A stretch of 64,000 nucleotides of DNA from Secundilactobacillus folii (GTDB lineage Bacteria > Bacillota > Bacilli > Lactobacillales > Lactobacillaceae), in the NCBI RefSeq assembly GCF_009720675.1, contig NZ_WNJO01000003.1:62001-126000 (forward strand), in the 5' to 3' direction. Below are positions 1-9,057 of this stretch, piece by piece. Both the position numbers and the translations under genes were made by a program. Position 1 is the first letter of the stretch. Each line of letters begins with the position of its first letter. The notes below the pieces were generated by a model. The model was not told the origin of the DNA, ran no database searches, and saw only the letters and a list, made by a program, of their open reading frames with translations.

Positions 1-198
1 GATGGTGTCCACGATTGCACGGCGTTTTTCATTGGTTGCTGTGATGTCTAGGAACACCAGCTCGTCAGCACCTTGCTGTTCGTAGGCAGCAGCGATTTCC
101 ACAGGGTCGCCTACGTCAGTTAAATTAACAAAATTAACGCCTTTTTTAACGCGGCCGTGATCCACATCTAGACAGGGAATAATCCGCTTAGCTAACAT
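1..198 (-). CDS. hisF: Imidazole glycerol phosphate synthase cyclase subunit HisF (5' part only)
   Basis: The first 66 codons of HisF, cut by the window edge. The N-terminus reads [20 protein letters not shown], the classic HisF start with the catalytic Asp in the IPCLDV strand. HisF uses ammonia delivered by HisH to close the imidazole ring, giving IGP and AICAR. The start overlaps the end of hisA by 11 bp, so it is translationally coupled and the last visible gene of the operon. hisI/hisE, and possibly hisC, are expected beyond the left edge. Confidence is high because the start motif and operon position agree. Confidence 0.95.
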   Translation of the reverse strand, partial: MLAKRIIPCLDVDHGRVKKGVNFVNLTDVGDPVEIAAAYEQQGADELVFLDITATNEKRRAIVDTI

Positions 199-916
199 TT
201 TCGGCCACCTCCGCTAATGTTCTTAATGGTAAATCGCCAGTCGCCATTGCCCGGCCAACGATGGCAGCCTTCAAACCTGCATTTGCCAGGCCTTTCAAAT
301 CAGCTACCGTGGTTACACCACCAGAAGCAATCACTTCCGTTTCGGGAAAGGCCGCTTGTAAATCGCTCAGTAACTGGATATTTGGACCGCTTAACGTGCC
401 ATCTTTGCTGATGTCAGTGACGATAAAGTTCACCACACCAATGGCCACCATGGAGGCCATCAAAGTCTGCATGTCGACGTTACTCTCCTTTAGCCAGCCA
501 GCAATGGCAACCTTCCCCTCCTTACCATCAATGCCAACGACGATCTGATCATTACCAAACTGCTTGATGGCCGCTTGGACCAGCTTTGGGTCAGTCAACG
601 CCACCGAACCCAGAATCACCCGGTTAACGCCACTGGTGAGATAACTGTTGATCTGTGCTAAGGTTCGAATACCGCCGCCAACTTCCACTTTTAGATTAGT
701 GGCGGCACAAATTTGCTGAATCAGTTTTCGGTTGACTGGGCGGCCACTTTTAGCGCCGTCTAGATCAACTAAGTGCATCCGTTTCAATCCAGCCGCTTCA
801 ATGGCTTCTGCCTGTGCCACCGGATCAGCAGAAATCAGCGTTGTTTGCTGAAAATCGCCCTGATATAGCCGGACGCTTTGTTGATCTTTAAGATCGATTG
901 CGGGAATAATTTCCAT
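188..916 (-). CDS. hisA: ProFAR isomerase HisA
   Basis: 242 aa, normal family length. HisA is a (beta/alpha)8 isomerase converting ProFAR to PRFAR in histidine synthesis. The start [17 protein letters not shown] carries the catalytic Asp (AIDLK). GGGIRT and the second catalytic Asp region [14 protein letters not shown] follow, and ASGGV and AIVGRA near the C-terminus form the phosphate sites. It overlaps hisH by 29 bp upstream and hisF by 11 bp downstream. It is expressed from the His T-box-controlled operon promoter. Confidence 0.97.
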   Translation of the reverse strand: MEIIPAIDLKDQQSVRLYQGDFQQTTLISADPVAQAEAIEAAGLKRMHLVDLDGAKSGRPVNRKLIQQICAATNLKVEVGGGIRTLAQINSYLTSGVNRVILGSVALTDPKLVQAAIKQFGNDQIVVGIDGKEGKVAIAGWLKESNVDMQTLMASMVAIGVVNFIVTDISKDGTLSGPNIQLLSDLQAAFPETEVIASGGVTTVADLKGLANAGLKAAIVGRAMATGDLPLRTLAEVAENVS

Positions 917-1520
917 TTTCTACCAACTCCTTAAATGCCGCTAGACGGCTGAGCCCAACGCGACCGCTCTTTTCCGGGTGGAACTGCATGCCGATCACGT
1001 TGCGGTCACGGACAATGCTCGGAATTTTCACTTGGTAATCGGCCTGAGCCAAAATGTATTTTGCCGCCGTTTTCACGTAAAACGAATGAACAAAATAGGT
1101 GGACTGCTGATCAAAATCCTTGGTCATCGGGTCAGTCTGCGTAACCTGATTTTGATTCCATCCCATATGCGGTACTTTCACACCCAAGTTATCTGGAATC
1201 GCCACCACTTCACCTGGAATCAGGCCAAGACCAGGCGTTTCACCGAACTCAAAGCTGCGGTCAAACAGTAGCTGCATGCCCAAACAAATCCCTAATATCG
1301 GCGTTTGCTGCTGAGCAACTTGCTTGAGTACCGGCACCAACTGGCGTTCATTCAAAGCATCAACGGCTTTTTTGAACGCACCGACACCAGGCAGTACAAC
1401 GCCATCCGCGTGCAAGATCGCACTAGGATCTGCCGATAAGGTGTTTTGAATCTGCAGGTAATCCATCGCCTTTTTCACGTTCCGGGTATTCCCGGTATCA
1501 TAATCAACAATGACGATCAT
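888..1520 (-). CDS. hisH: Imidazole glycerol phosphate synthase glutaminase subunit HisH
   Basis: 210 aa class I glutamine amidotransferase that feeds ammonia to HisF. The triad is visible: Cys79 in GICLGMQLLF, and His181 and Glu183 in QFHPEKSG. The oxyanion strand PGVGAF lies near residues 44-49. It starts one base inside the end of hisB and overlaps hisA by 29 bp, so the operon is very compact here. Length and motifs are those of a functional protein. Confidence 0.97.
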   Translation of the reverse strand: MIVIVDYDTGNTRNVKKAMDYLQIQNTLSADPSAILHADGVVLPGVGAFKKAVDALNERQLVPVLKQVAQQQTPILGICLGMQLLFDRSFEFGETPGLGLIPGEVVAIPDNLGVKVPHMGWNQNQVTQTDPMTKDFDQQSTYFVHSFYVKTAAKYILAQADYQVKIPSIVRDRNVIGMQFHPEKSGRVGLSRLAAFKELVENGNYSRNRS

Positions 1521-2104
1521 TAAATCACTCCCTTGGTGGAAGGCACCCCTTTAATTTCTGGATTCAGTGTCACGGCAGCCCGGAGCGCACGACCCAGCGC
1601 CTTGAACAGGGTTTCGACCTTGTGGTGGGTATTGCGGCCGTACAAAACTTCCGCGTGTAAGTTCATTTCGGCGTTAAAAGCGAACGCCTGAAAAAAATCT
1701 TCAGTTACTTCCGTGTCGTAATCGCCCAGCTTTGGATTAGTGAGTTCAGCGTTAAAAACCAAGTAGCTGCGTCCTGATAAATCAATCACGACCCGGCTCA
1801 ACGTTTCGTCCAAAGGGATCAATGCTGACCCGAAACGTTCGATCCCAACTTTATCACCCAAAGCCTGCTTTAACGCCATCCCTAAAGCAATTCCCACATC
1901 TTCAGTGGTGTGGTGCGGATCAACGTTCAAGTCACCCTTTGCTCTGACGACTAGGCCAAAGCGACCGTGACGGGCAAAGGCATTCAGCATGTGGTCGAAA
2001 AAACCGATACCAGTATCAATGTCGATCGTTTCGTAATTATCTAAGTTCAGGCTCAACTTGATCTGGGTTTCATTGGTATTGCGCGTAATCGTTGCTTCTC
2101 TCAT
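1520..2104 (-). CDS. hisB: Imidazoleglycerol-phosphate dehydratase HisB
   Basis: 194 aa monofunctional dehydratase; it lacks the phosphatase domain fused to it in enterobacteria. It converts IGP to imidazole acetol phosphate. The Mn-binding motifs are present: [13 protein letters not shown] near residues 35-47, and [12 protein letters not shown] near residues 63-74. A second histidine pair [17 protein letters not shown] is near the C-terminus. It touches hisH (1 bp overlap) and lies 12 bp downstream of hisD. The missing phosphatase is supplied by the PHP-family gene at 9058-9894. Confidence 0.97.
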   Translation of the reverse strand: MREATITRNTNETQIKLSLNLDNYETIDIDTGIGFFDHMLNAFARHGRFGLVVRAKGDLNVDPHHTTEDVGIALGMALKQALGDKVGIERFGSALIPLDETLSRVVIDLSGRSYLVFNAELTNPKLGDYDTEVTEDFFQAFAFNAEMNLHAEVLYGRNTHHKVETLFKALGRALRAAVTLNPEIKGVPSTKGVI

Positions 2105-2116
2105 GCCATTGCCCCC

Positions 2117-3397
2117 TTAGTTGAACCGTGCTTCAACGGCACGGGCGTGTGCTTCCAAGCCTTCAACACGAGCCAGTGTCGTGATCGCTTTTTCTTCCTT
2201 CTTGAGTGCTGACTTAGAATACGAAACAAATTGAATTCGTTTAACGAAGTCGGAAACACCTAGTGGCGAGAAGAACCGAGCGGTACCGCCAGTTGGCAAG
2301 ATGTGGTTAGGACCAGCAACGTAGTCACCCACTGGTTCAGAAGCGTTGTAGCCGAGAAATACCGAGCCGGCATTTTTAATTTGATTGAGGTACTGAACAG
2401 CATCCGCCAGTTCGATCTCCAAGTGTTCTGGAGAAATTGCGTTCATCACGGTAAAGGCGTCATCAAGGTTGTCCACGACAGCGATGAAGCCCTTATTGGC
2501 AACTGAAGCACTGGCAATTTCACGCCGCGGCAAAGTTTTTACCTGACGGTCGATCTCATCACTGACGGCCTGCGCAAACTGCTCACTTGGTGTAACCATC
2601 ATCGGCCGAGCCAGCTTATCGTGTTCCGCCTGTGACAACAGGTCGGCAGCGACATTCTTAGCATCCGCACTATCATCAGCAATCACGCCGATTTCTGAAG
2701 GACCAGCAATCATATCAATATCGACCTGACCAAAGACCTGTTTCTTGGCAATCGCCACGAAGATGTTTCCAGGACCGGTGATCTTATCGACCCGTGGGAT
2801 GCTTTCAGTGCCGTATGCTAGGGCGGCAATGGCTTGTGCCCCACCGACTTGGTAGACTTCATCGATACCAGCAATCTTAGCAGTGGCTAAAACGGCTTGG
2901 CCAATGCCGTCCTTTTGCGGTGGTGTCACCATTACGATTTTGCCAACTCCCGCTAGTTTTGCCGGAATCACGTTCATTAAAATGGATGATGGGTAAGCAG
3001 CAGTCCCACCCGGAACGTACAGACCAACCGCTGCTAACGGCATAATCTTTTCACCCCTGACAACACCGGGCTGTTCGGCGTCGACAAAGCCGTTTTGAAT
3101 TTCCTTTTGGTGGTAACTAATGATGTTAGCTTTCGCTAGGTTCAACGCATCGATCAGATCATCATCCGCAGCTTCAAAAGCGGCATCAATATCAGCTTGT
3201 GGCACGCGTAGGTTATCCTGCTCCACCTTATCAAATTTACGGCTGTAGGCCTTCAAAGCTTCGTCACCGTTTTTAATGACGTTACTAATAATGTCAGAAA
3301 CGGTAGCTTCAACATCTGGCTGGTTAGCCTGCTGGTCAGTTTGACGGTCAACTTGTTCAAGTAATTGGTCTAAAGTCTGGTTTTTTAAAATTTTCAT
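2117..3397 (-). CDS. hisD: Histidinol dehydrogenase HisD
   Basis: 426 aa, typical length. A Zn-dependent enzyme carrying out the last two NAD-linked oxidations from histidinol to histidine. Family blocks are visible: [12 protein letters not shown], the PGNIFVA region, [14 protein letters not shown], and [18 protein letters not shown], with His residues expected for Zn and catalysis. It overlaps the hisG stop region by one base, as in other Firmicute his operons. Confidence 0.97.
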   Translation of the reverse strand: MKILKNQTLDQLLEQVDRQTDQQANQPDVEATVSDIISNVIKNGDEALKAYSRKFDKVEQDNLRVPQADIDAAFEAADDDLIDALNLAKANIISYHQKEIQNGFVDAEQPGVVRGEKIMPLAAVGLYVPGGTAAYPSSILMNVIPAKLAGVGKIVMVTPPQKDGIGQAVLATAKIAGIDEVYQVGGAQAIAALAYGTESIPRVDKITGPGNIFVAIAKKQVFGQVDIDMIAGPSEIGVIADDSADAKNVAADLLSQAEHDKLARPMMVTPSEQFAQAVSDEIDRQVKTLPRREIASASVANKGFIAVVDNLDDAFTVMNAISPEHLEIELADAVQYLNQIKNAGSVFLGYNASEPVGDYVAGPNHILPTGGTARFFSPLGVSDFVKRIQFVSYSKSALKKEEKAITTLARVEGLEAHARAVEARFN

Positions 3398-4035
3398 TAT
3401 GCATTCACTCCTAATTTGGTTTGTGCGTTCTTCAAGTTACTGATCAAGGTTCGAATTTCAGTTTGGTACTGTTTTACCGCTAGCCGGTTAACGACCAGCT
3501 TGGTACTGACTGGTTGCAGTTCGGCATATACGTGCAGGTTATTTTCACGAAGCGTCGTGCCGGTCTCAGTAATATCCACAATTGCATCAGCCAGGCCAAT
3601 TAACGGTGCCAGTTCAACGGATCCTTCAATGCGGATAATTTCAACGTCTTCACCGATACTTTGAAAATAACGCTTGGTGATGTTCGGGTACTTAGTCGCA
3701 ATGATCTTTCGGCGAACTTGCTGCGGATCGAACTGACTGGTGGAAGCTAGGACGAAACGGCATCTGCCAACCCCTAAGTCGAGCATCGCATACTGGGTAT
3801 TGTTCTGTTCTTCCAGGATGTCACTACCAACGATCCCCAGATGGACTGAACCGTTGTTGAGGTAGGTCAAAACGTCCGGCCCCTTCACGAGAATCGTTTC
3901 GTAAACCGGATCCTCATCGAAAATCAACCGGCGTCCCTTGTTACGAATACCGCTGCAGTCGATGCCGCTAGCTTCCAGCAACGGCACCACCTGCTCTTCC
4001 ACACGTCCCTTTGTCAACGCAATTTTAATGGCCAT
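3397..4035 (-). CDS. hisG: ATP phosphoribosyltransferase catalytic subunit HisG (short form)
   Basis: 212 aa, the short HisGS form that lacks the C-terminal regulatory domain and works only with HisZ. It condenses ATP and PRPP, the committed step of histidine synthesis. Motifs: IALTKGRVEEQVVPLL at the N-terminus, LGIVGSDILEE, and the PRPP-binding region DAIVDITETGTTLRENNL. The gene directly abuts hisZ, as expected for a subunit pair. Feedback inhibition by histidine normally works through HisZ. Confidence 0.97.
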   Translation of the reverse strand: MAIKIALTKGRVEEQVVPLLEASGIDCSGIRNKGRRLIFDEDPVYETILVKGPDVLTYLNNGSVHLGIVGSDILEEQNNTQYAMLDLGVGRCRFVLASTSQFDPQQVRRKIIATKYPNITKRYFQSIGEDVEIIRIEGSVELAPLIGLADAIVDITETGTTLRENNLHVYAELQPVSTKLVVNRLAVKQYQTEIRTLISNLKNAQTKLGVNA

Positions 4036-5181
4036 TTAAGCACCCGCTTTCGTTAAATCTAATAACTGTTTATTAGTACTGACCGCAATCCGTTGGGCCT
4101 CTCCCAAACTATCAGCCAGACACAGCGTACTGTTTGGCGTGGCAGCTAGTTTGGCTTCCGCAGCCTGCCACTGACTGGGCTGAAAATAGATCAGCGTCTG
4201 CGGCGGCGAACTTGGCGTCGGTGCCCGGTCAGCTAACGCGTCAACATCGAATGCTAAACCAACTGCCGGTTCCTTCACCTGCTGGAAACTCGTCAGCAGA
4301 TCATCGTAGCGACCGCCACTAAACAAGTAGTCCGAAGCGTTTTGGGTATATCCCCGAAAGGCCATCCCCGTGTAGTACTGCTGGGGTGAAGGAATGCTCA
4401 AGTCGAGAACGACTTTTTGGTTGGGAGCTAAACGATTGATAAATGCATTTGTGGCGATCAGATCATCAATCACTGGCTGCAATTTAGGAATCTTTGGCAA
4501 CCGCTGAACCACTGCCATCACGGTGTCAAAATCACCAAACAGCCATGGCCATTCCTCTAAGAAACTGCCGAAGTCTGTATCAGCCATCAACTGGGCAATG
4601 TGGTTATAAGTGGTGAGGTCCTTATCAAACAGCGCTTGTTTCAAAGCACTGTCGGTAGTCTCAGAGACTGGCAACGCTGCTAGCACAGTGTTCACAAACC
4701 GAGCGTCACTCAACTCCAACGTCATTTCATCAACGCCGGTCGCTGAACAGCCAGCAAGCGCAATCGTTAAGCACTCCCACTCGCCCTTCAAACTACCGTA
4801 GCCCACCAACTCGATGCCCGCTTGCGTCAGTTGATTGTAACTGCCGGAAAGCTGCTTCTTAACTCTAAATACATCGCCGCTGTAATACCATTTCGCCGGT
4901 AACTCAACGCCAGTGGTACTCATCATCCGCGCAACGGGCAACGTTAGGTCTGGTCGCAGCACCAGTGCCTCCCCCTGTTCGTCTAATAATTGGTAGGGTC
5001 GATAATTATCAAGATTCAGCGGCTTAAACACGTCCGCGTATTCAAGAATTGGCGTTGTTAATTTCGCAAAACCGCGCCGTTTAAAGATCGCCATCAGCTG
5101 TGCGGAAATGGTCTCCTTGACGGCGGCACGGGGGCCAAATTCATCCCGGGTGCCACTTGGCAAATTTCGATTTTTGATCAT
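4036..5181 (-). CDS. hisZ: ATP phosphoribosyltransferase regulatory subunit HisZ
   Basis: 381 aa histidyl-tRNA synthetase paralogue without aminoacylation function; it assembles with short HisG and carries the histidine site. It keeps class II synthetase blocks: LPSGTRDEFGP at the start, YADVFKPLNLDNYRPYQLLDEQGEALVLRPDLT (motif 2 type), and YYTGMAFRGYTQNASDYLFSGGRYDDL. First gene of the operon, with the His T-box terminator ending about 20 bp upstream. The SD is AAAGGAG. hisS itself is not in the window. Confidence 0.95.
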   Translation of the reverse strand: MIKNRNLPSGTRDEFGPRAAVKETISAQLMAIFKRRGFAKLTTPILEYADVFKPLNLDNYRPYQLLDEQGEALVLRPDLTLPVARMMSTTGVELPAKWYYSGDVFRVKKQLSGSYNQLTQAGIELVGYGSLKGEWECLTIALAGCSATGVDEMTLELSDARFVNTVLAALPVSETTDSALKQALFDKDLTTYNHIAQLMADTDFGSFLEEWPWLFGDFDTVMAVVQRLPKIPKLQPVIDDLIATNAFINRLAPNQKVVLDLSIPSPQQYYTGMAFRGYTQNASDYLFSGGRYDDLLTSFQQVKEPAVGLAFDVDALADRAPTPSSPPQTLIYFQPSQWQAAEAKLAATPNSTLCLADSLGEAQRIAVSTNKQLLDLTKAGA

Positions 5182-5199
5182 TAGCTGCTCCTTTCTAAC

Positions 5200-5500
5200 A
5201 AAAAAAGCCCTCGCAAACTAACTTGATAGTTTGCGAGGGCGATATGATCGCGGTTCCACCTCAAATGCATCGACACCTCACGATGCCGACCTTACGTTGC
5301 CAATAACTAGTCGTCAGTCCACACTGAGAACAGTTACGGTAACCCTGATAACGCTAAACATGCGGAGCGGCCTACTTAGTTCAGCCGATCAGTTCATAGA
5401 GGTGTTTCACTGGTCCAACCACCCGGTTTCCATCATCCCGAGCTCGCTTCACGTTAGATCCCAGTTACTTATTCTAATCACAACTTTTTGTCATTAAGTT
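5200..5500 (-). promoter_or_regulatory. Histidine T-box leader of the his operon
   Basis: On the minus strand the leader carries the T-box core AGGTGGAACCGCGA (5245-5262), followed by a terminator hairpin with GCCCTCGCAAACT arms and a T run (5201-5241). Stem I has the AAGTA side of the specifier loop and GAAACAC on the 3' side. The specifier codon CAC (5402-5404) is histidine. The antiterminator variable base gives UGGA. Uncharged tRNA-His should favour read-through into hisZ. A perfect -35 (TTGACA) lies at 5538-5543; I could not fix the -10. Confidence 0.93.
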
Positions 5501-5547
5501 TTAATGTATGCTTATAAGTTACCACCAAATTTTAATTTGTCAATACT

Positions 5548-6336
5548 TTATTTGGCCTTTTCTTTACTATCAGTTACTAATTGGTCGTGAGACCCAAAGT
5601 CCAGCAGGTCTTGAATCGTTTGCCGAAACTTTAAAAAATCATCTGAAGTTCGCTGACGTGGATAAGGCAGCGGATTAGTGACAATTTGCTTAATCTGACC
5701 TGGTCGCGGCGTCATCACAATGATCCGTTGCGACAAATAGACGGCTTCATCGATATCATGGGTGACTAAAATCATCGTCGTCTTGGTTTGTTGCCAAACC
5801 CGGTAGATCACATTTTGAATGTCTGCACGGGTAAAGGCATCTAAGGCACCCATTGGTTCATCCAGCAACAAGAGTTCTGGGTGCATGATGATCGACCGTG
5901 CTAGGGCCGCTCGTTGTGCCATCCCACCGGAAACCTGGTGCGGAAATGCCGATTCAAAGCCTTGCAGACCCATGAGCGCAATGTAGCGATCAACCAATTG
6001 TTTGTCAAAATGCCGGCCTTGCGTCACCCGTAGACCAGCCGCAATATTGTCGCGAATCGTCTCCCACGGAAATAGACTGCCGTGTTGAAAAACGTAGCCG
6101 CGTGATGCGTCTGGTTTTGTGACGAGCTCATCCTTGACTTTAACGGTGCCGCCTTCCGGACGATCCAAACCAGAAATCAGCCGTAGCAGCGTCGTTTTGC
6201 CGCAACCAGAAGGTCCAATCAGTGAAACAAATTCACTCTGTTGAACATCAAAATTAATGTTTTGTAAAACGTTGACCTGGGCACCATTATTATCGGTCAG
6301 CACTCGGTTGACGTTATTGACTTCAAGTAAACTCAT
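5548..6336 (-). CDS. ABC transporter ATPase, SsuB/TauB type
   Basis: 262 aa ATPase of the nitrate/sulfonate/taurine group. Walker A is GPSGCGKTTLL (about residues 42-52), the signature is VSGGMAQRAALARS, Walker B is LLLLDEPMGALD, and the H-loop is THD. It lies 10 bp after the permease, and the three genes form one transporter behind a Met T-box. Family members move sulfonates, taurine, nitrate or thiamine-pyrimidine precursors. The Met T-box makes a methionine-related or sulfur-containing substrate the best inference. The exact substrate is unknown. Confidence 0.9.
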   Translation of the reverse strand: MSLLEVNNVNRVLTDNNGAQVNVLQNINFDVQQSEFVSLIGPSGCGKTTLLRLISGLDRPEGGTVKVKDELVTKPDASRGYVFQHGSLFPWETIRDNIAAGLRVTQGRHFDKQLVDRYIALMGLQGFESAFPHQVSGGMAQRAALARSIIMHPELLLLDEPMGALDAFTRADIQNVIYRVWQQTKTTMILVTHDIDEAVYLSQRIIVMTPRPGQIKQIVTNPLPYPRQRTSDDFLKFRQTIQDLLDFGSHDQLVTDSKEKAK

Positions 6337-6346
6337 AATCTACCTC

Positions 6347-7354
6347 CTAATTGCCATTCTCGCGCCAGCGCAACAGCCGTGCTTGAACCTTGCTGAAAAT
6401 GGCAAAGATAATTGAGAACAGCAACGCCATGATCACGATGGCAGCGTAAACCTGCGTGTAGTTGCCGACCCCTTTGGCCCAGTTGATATACCAACCAAGC
6501 CCGACTTTGGCGCCAATCATTTCCGAAATCACCAGCATTGTAAACGAGAGACCCATCGCAGTGAAGATTCCGATAAAAATACTTGGTAAAGCACCAGGAA
6601 TCACAATTTTTCGAACAATTTGAGCCTCACTAAACCCAAGGGTCTTCGCTGATTCAAAGTAATCCTTGGAAATGCCTTGAACACCGCCAATTGTCATGAA
6701 GGCGACGGGAAACCAAACGGAAAAGGCAATTAGGAAGATCTCCGCCAAGTAACTAGTTGGAAAGATCACCATTGTCAATGGCATCCACGCAGCAGCTGGA
6801 ATAATACCAATGACCTTCAAATACGGGAAAGCCCAGTAATTAAACTGCCGGTAGCGACCCATCAAGAGACCTAAAACAACACCGATCAACGTCCCAACAA
6901 CAAAGCTGATCGCCCATAGCCCTAATGAGGACAAGGTCGACTCCCAGAGTAACTTGGCATCTTCGTGGATCTGCTGAAGAATCTGCGCAAAACTGACGAA
7001 AAATGGCAGTTCCATAATGGCAAATTTTTCGGTGATCAGATCCTGCACGATCAGCAGAATCCCAATCGAGCTATTCAGTTGCGCAAAGTGACCGCTGTAA
7101 CTTCGGACGCCACCATGCGTCACCTGACCAACCACGTACACAATGACTAGGTAGGCAATATAGGCGATCAAAAACCAGTGGTAATACGTATTATCCACGG
7201 TTTCTCGAGTAGCTAACAGTGCGTTTTCAAGGTAGGCCACAACGAGCGTTACCACACTGAAGACGTTCCAGCCGACCGACCATTTCTTCCAATACTTCCG
7301 CTCACGCTCATGTTGCTGGAGCAATTTTCGTTCCTGTTTACCTGACGCTTGCAT
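6347..7354 (-). CDS. ABC transporter permease, SsuC/TauC type, with N-terminal extension
   Basis: 335 aa, longer than the usual 250-270 aa SsuC-type permease. About 130 N-terminal residues hold a charged basic head (QERKLLQQHERERKYWKKW) and roughly three hydrophobic segments (WNVFSVVTLVVAYL, WFLIAYIAYLVIVYVV, SSIGILLIVQDLI). The canonical domain follows, with the EAA loop FESAKTLGFSEAQIVRKIVIPGALPSIFIG. The extension may change assembly or regulation. SD AAAGGGGAA lies upstream of the ATG at 7354. A 310-bp stretch separates it from the binding-protein gene. Confidence 0.88.
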   Translation of the reverse strand: MQASGKQERKLLQQHERERKYWKKWSVGWNVFSVVTLVVAYLENALLATRETVDNTYYHWFLIAYIAYLVIVYVVGQVTHGGVRSYSGHFAQLNSSIGILLIVQDLITEKFAIMELPFFVSFAQILQQIHEDAKLLWESTLSSLGLWAISFVVGTLIGVVLGLLMGRYRQFNYWAFPYLKVIGIIPAAAWMPLTMVIFPTSYLAEIFLIAFSVWFPVAFMTIGGVQGISKDYFESAKTLGFSEAQIVRKIVIPGALPSIFIGIFTAMGLSFTMLVISEMIGAKVGLGWYINWAKGVGNYTQVYAAIVIMALLFSIIFAIFSKVQARLLRWRENGN

Positions 7355-7442
7355 ACGCGTTCCCCTTTTTCTTTTAAATTTAATTCAAGCGTCTTCTAAC
7401 GCCTTGATCATTCACTCATCCGGCTGTCTCGCAGACTGGACC

Positions 7443-7634
7443 TTACTGCGTAAAACTGGTTAGACCGTTCTGATTAGTGGCGAGGCTAACTGCCCGATCA
7501 CTTGGGTCAAATTCCCACCAGCATAGACAGTGAGTACCTAATGCAAAGTGTGGCGCCCATTGCTGGTACAACAGTCTAACCAGTCTAAACGACGACAATT
7601 TTACAGATCCCAAATCAACAGCCGTAACCTCCAA
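7443..7634 (-). CDS. Possible small ORF inside the ABC operon, doubtful
   Basis: A 63-codon frame starting at TTG in the 310-bp gap between the binding protein and permease genes. It is not a shadow of a larger gene. It is rich in Trp and Cys (THCLCWWEFDPSD) and has no convincing SD. The gap also holds a short inverted repeat, ACTGGTTAGA near 7455 and TCTAACCAGT near 7572, and a direct repeat TTAGACTG on the minus strand. I do not recognise the product. It may be a remnant or spacer rather than a gene. Confidence 0.25.
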   Translation of the reverse strand: MEVTAVDLGSVKLSSFRLVRLLYQQWAPHFALGTHCLCWWEFDPSDRAVSLATNQNGLTSFTQ

Positions 7635-7664
7635 CCGGGATTTTCAATCATCTAACGCCAGCTC

Positions 7665-8705
7665 CTAATTCATCTTCGGATTCCAATAAGCCTGCTTCAA
7701 AAGTTGCTTGTTGTTGGTATTCTTCTTCAGATAACCAGCTTCTTTAAGCTGTTGAATGTAGTAACTCAAGTCCGACTTACCCTTCTTCAGATTCAAATGG
7801 AAGCGTTCAGTGCGTAAAATTTCTGAAACGTTTTTAACATTGATGAACTTCGTCTTAGAAACGTAGCCTTTGCTCAGTTCGATCTTAGCCGTTTGTTCTG
7901 GGTGCTTGTTGATCCATTCAGCCGCTTCTTGATAGGACTTAACAATGGCCTTAGCCTTCGGTGTGTCGTTATTGATCAACTTGTTTGAAATGTACAGATA
8001 GCAGCATGAGCCCTGTTTCTTCATGCCCATGGCAGCCTGTTTAGCATTTCCTGAAGCATTGTTATTATCAATAATGGTCTTAAAGCCATTTTGCTTTTGA
8101 GCCTGGTACGCGTATGGATCAACGGTCCCAATGGCGTCAACCTCACCCTTTTGAGCAGCTTTAGCTAACAGATCAGTACTGTAAACCTTCCAAGTCACGT
8201 CCTTTTTGGGGTCGATACCAGCATGCTGCAAAGCAATTGAAGTCACGTACTGCGGGGTTGAGCCTTGAGCTGGAATGCCGATGGTCTTACCCCTTAGATC
8301 CTTAACGTTATTGATCTTTGAATTCTTCGGTACGAGTAACTTAATGCAGCCTTGGTGAATACCACCGGCCGCTTTGATTTGAGCACCATTTTGAATTGCT
8401 GGCAGATATTGGAAATCACCGTTTTGGGCGTCGTACTTACCACTGGCAAATCCGGCCTCCAGATCACTGATATCACGTGGGTTAGCTACCAACTTAGCCT
8501 TGATACCGTTTTGCTTAAAAAAGCCCTTTTCGTACGCGATGTAGTTTGGTGCATTACATACGGAGCCATCTTTGGCAGGTACGGTGATCGAACCGTATTT
8601 ATAAGTGCTGGTCCCCTTATTTGCCGAATTACTGCCACAGCCCGCTAAAACACCAACTAAGGCGAAGACGCCGACCAAACTAAAAAATAACCTTCTAAAC
8701 TTCAT
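7665..8705 (-). CDS. ABC substrate-binding lipoprotein, NMT1/SsuA-like, cysteine-containing
   Basis: 346 aa with signal peptide and lipobox VLAGC (lipid Cys23). The body is of the NMT1/SsuA class (NYIAYEKGFFKQNGI, KDLRGKTIGIPAQGSTPQY, EVDAIGTVDPYAYQAQKQNG). Unusually for this fold it has four further Cys (50, 120, 234, 235), with His117 three residues before Cys120 (HQGC) and a CC pair. This suggests a disulfide, metal or thiol-compound site. First gene after the Met T-box. SD GGGAGG. A methionine-related or sulfur ligand is inferred, not shown. Confidence 0.88.
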   Translation of the reverse strand: MKFRRLFFSLVGVFALVGVLAGCGSNSANKGTSTYKYGSITVPAKDGSVCNAPNYIAYEKGFFKQNGIKAKLVANPRDISDLEAGFASGKYDAQNGDFQYLPAIQNGAQIKAAGGIHQGCIKLLVPKNSKINNVKDLRGKTIGIPAQGSTPQYVTSIALQHAGIDPKKDVTWKVYSTDLLAKAAQKGEVDAIGTVDPYAYQAQKQNGFKTIIDNNNASGNAKQAAMGMKKQGSCCYLYISNKLINNDTPKAKAIVKSYQEAAEWINKHPEQTAKIELSKGYVSKTKFINVKNVSEILRTERFHLNLKKGKSDLSYYIQQLKEAGYLKKNTNNKQLLKQAYWNPKMN

Positions 8706-8728
8706 AACCCAAAACCTCCCTCAATATA

Positions 8729-8990
8729 AAAGACCGTCCCGTATAAAAATACAAGGACGACCTAGTCGCGTTACCACCTTTAAATCGAGTAAACCTCACG
8801 ATTTACTCCTCAGAGAGTACTTCAATTATCATTAAAATACCCCTGCGCTATAACGGGCGAACCCGTCGCTGGCTAATCGTTCACCAGTGAATGACTCCAA
8901 GACCATCTTCAGCACAGCTTGCAGTCCAGCTTTCACCTAACCTGGCTCTCTTTGCAGCAATTTGTGCCTACTCATCTTGTCTTCGTCAAC
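8729..8990 (-). promoter_or_regulatory. Methionine T-box leader of the NMT1-type ABC transporter
   Basis: Minus strand: T-box core AAAGGTGGTAACGCG (about 8767-8781), terminator hairpin at 8729-8767 ending in TTTT, and Stem I with GATGAGTA and GAAGATG on the two sides of the specifier loop. The specifier ATG at 8904-8906 is methionine. UGGU in the T-box bulge fits an A73 discriminator, as tRNA-Met has. It is closely similar in layout to the metE T-box at 56.9-57.2 kb. Confidence 0.93.
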
Positions 8991-9010
8991 TAACTGTAAA
9001 TACACATTAA

Positions 9011-9038
9011 ATTATAATTAGAATAGTTGAGGTGTCAA
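9011..9038 (-). promoter_or_regulatory. Sigma-A promoter of the Met T-box ABC operon
   Basis: On the minus strand TTGACA (9033-9038) and TATAAT (9011-9016) are separated by 16 bp, both perfect hexamers. It lies just upstream of T-box Stem I. Confidence 0.85.
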
Positions 9039-9057
9039 TAGTTTTACTAACTTTTCC

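Noticed and set aside
217-548. Plus-strand frames opposite hisA
   Set aside because: Antisense shadows of a clear his gene. The same was concluded for other frames opposite or inside known genes.
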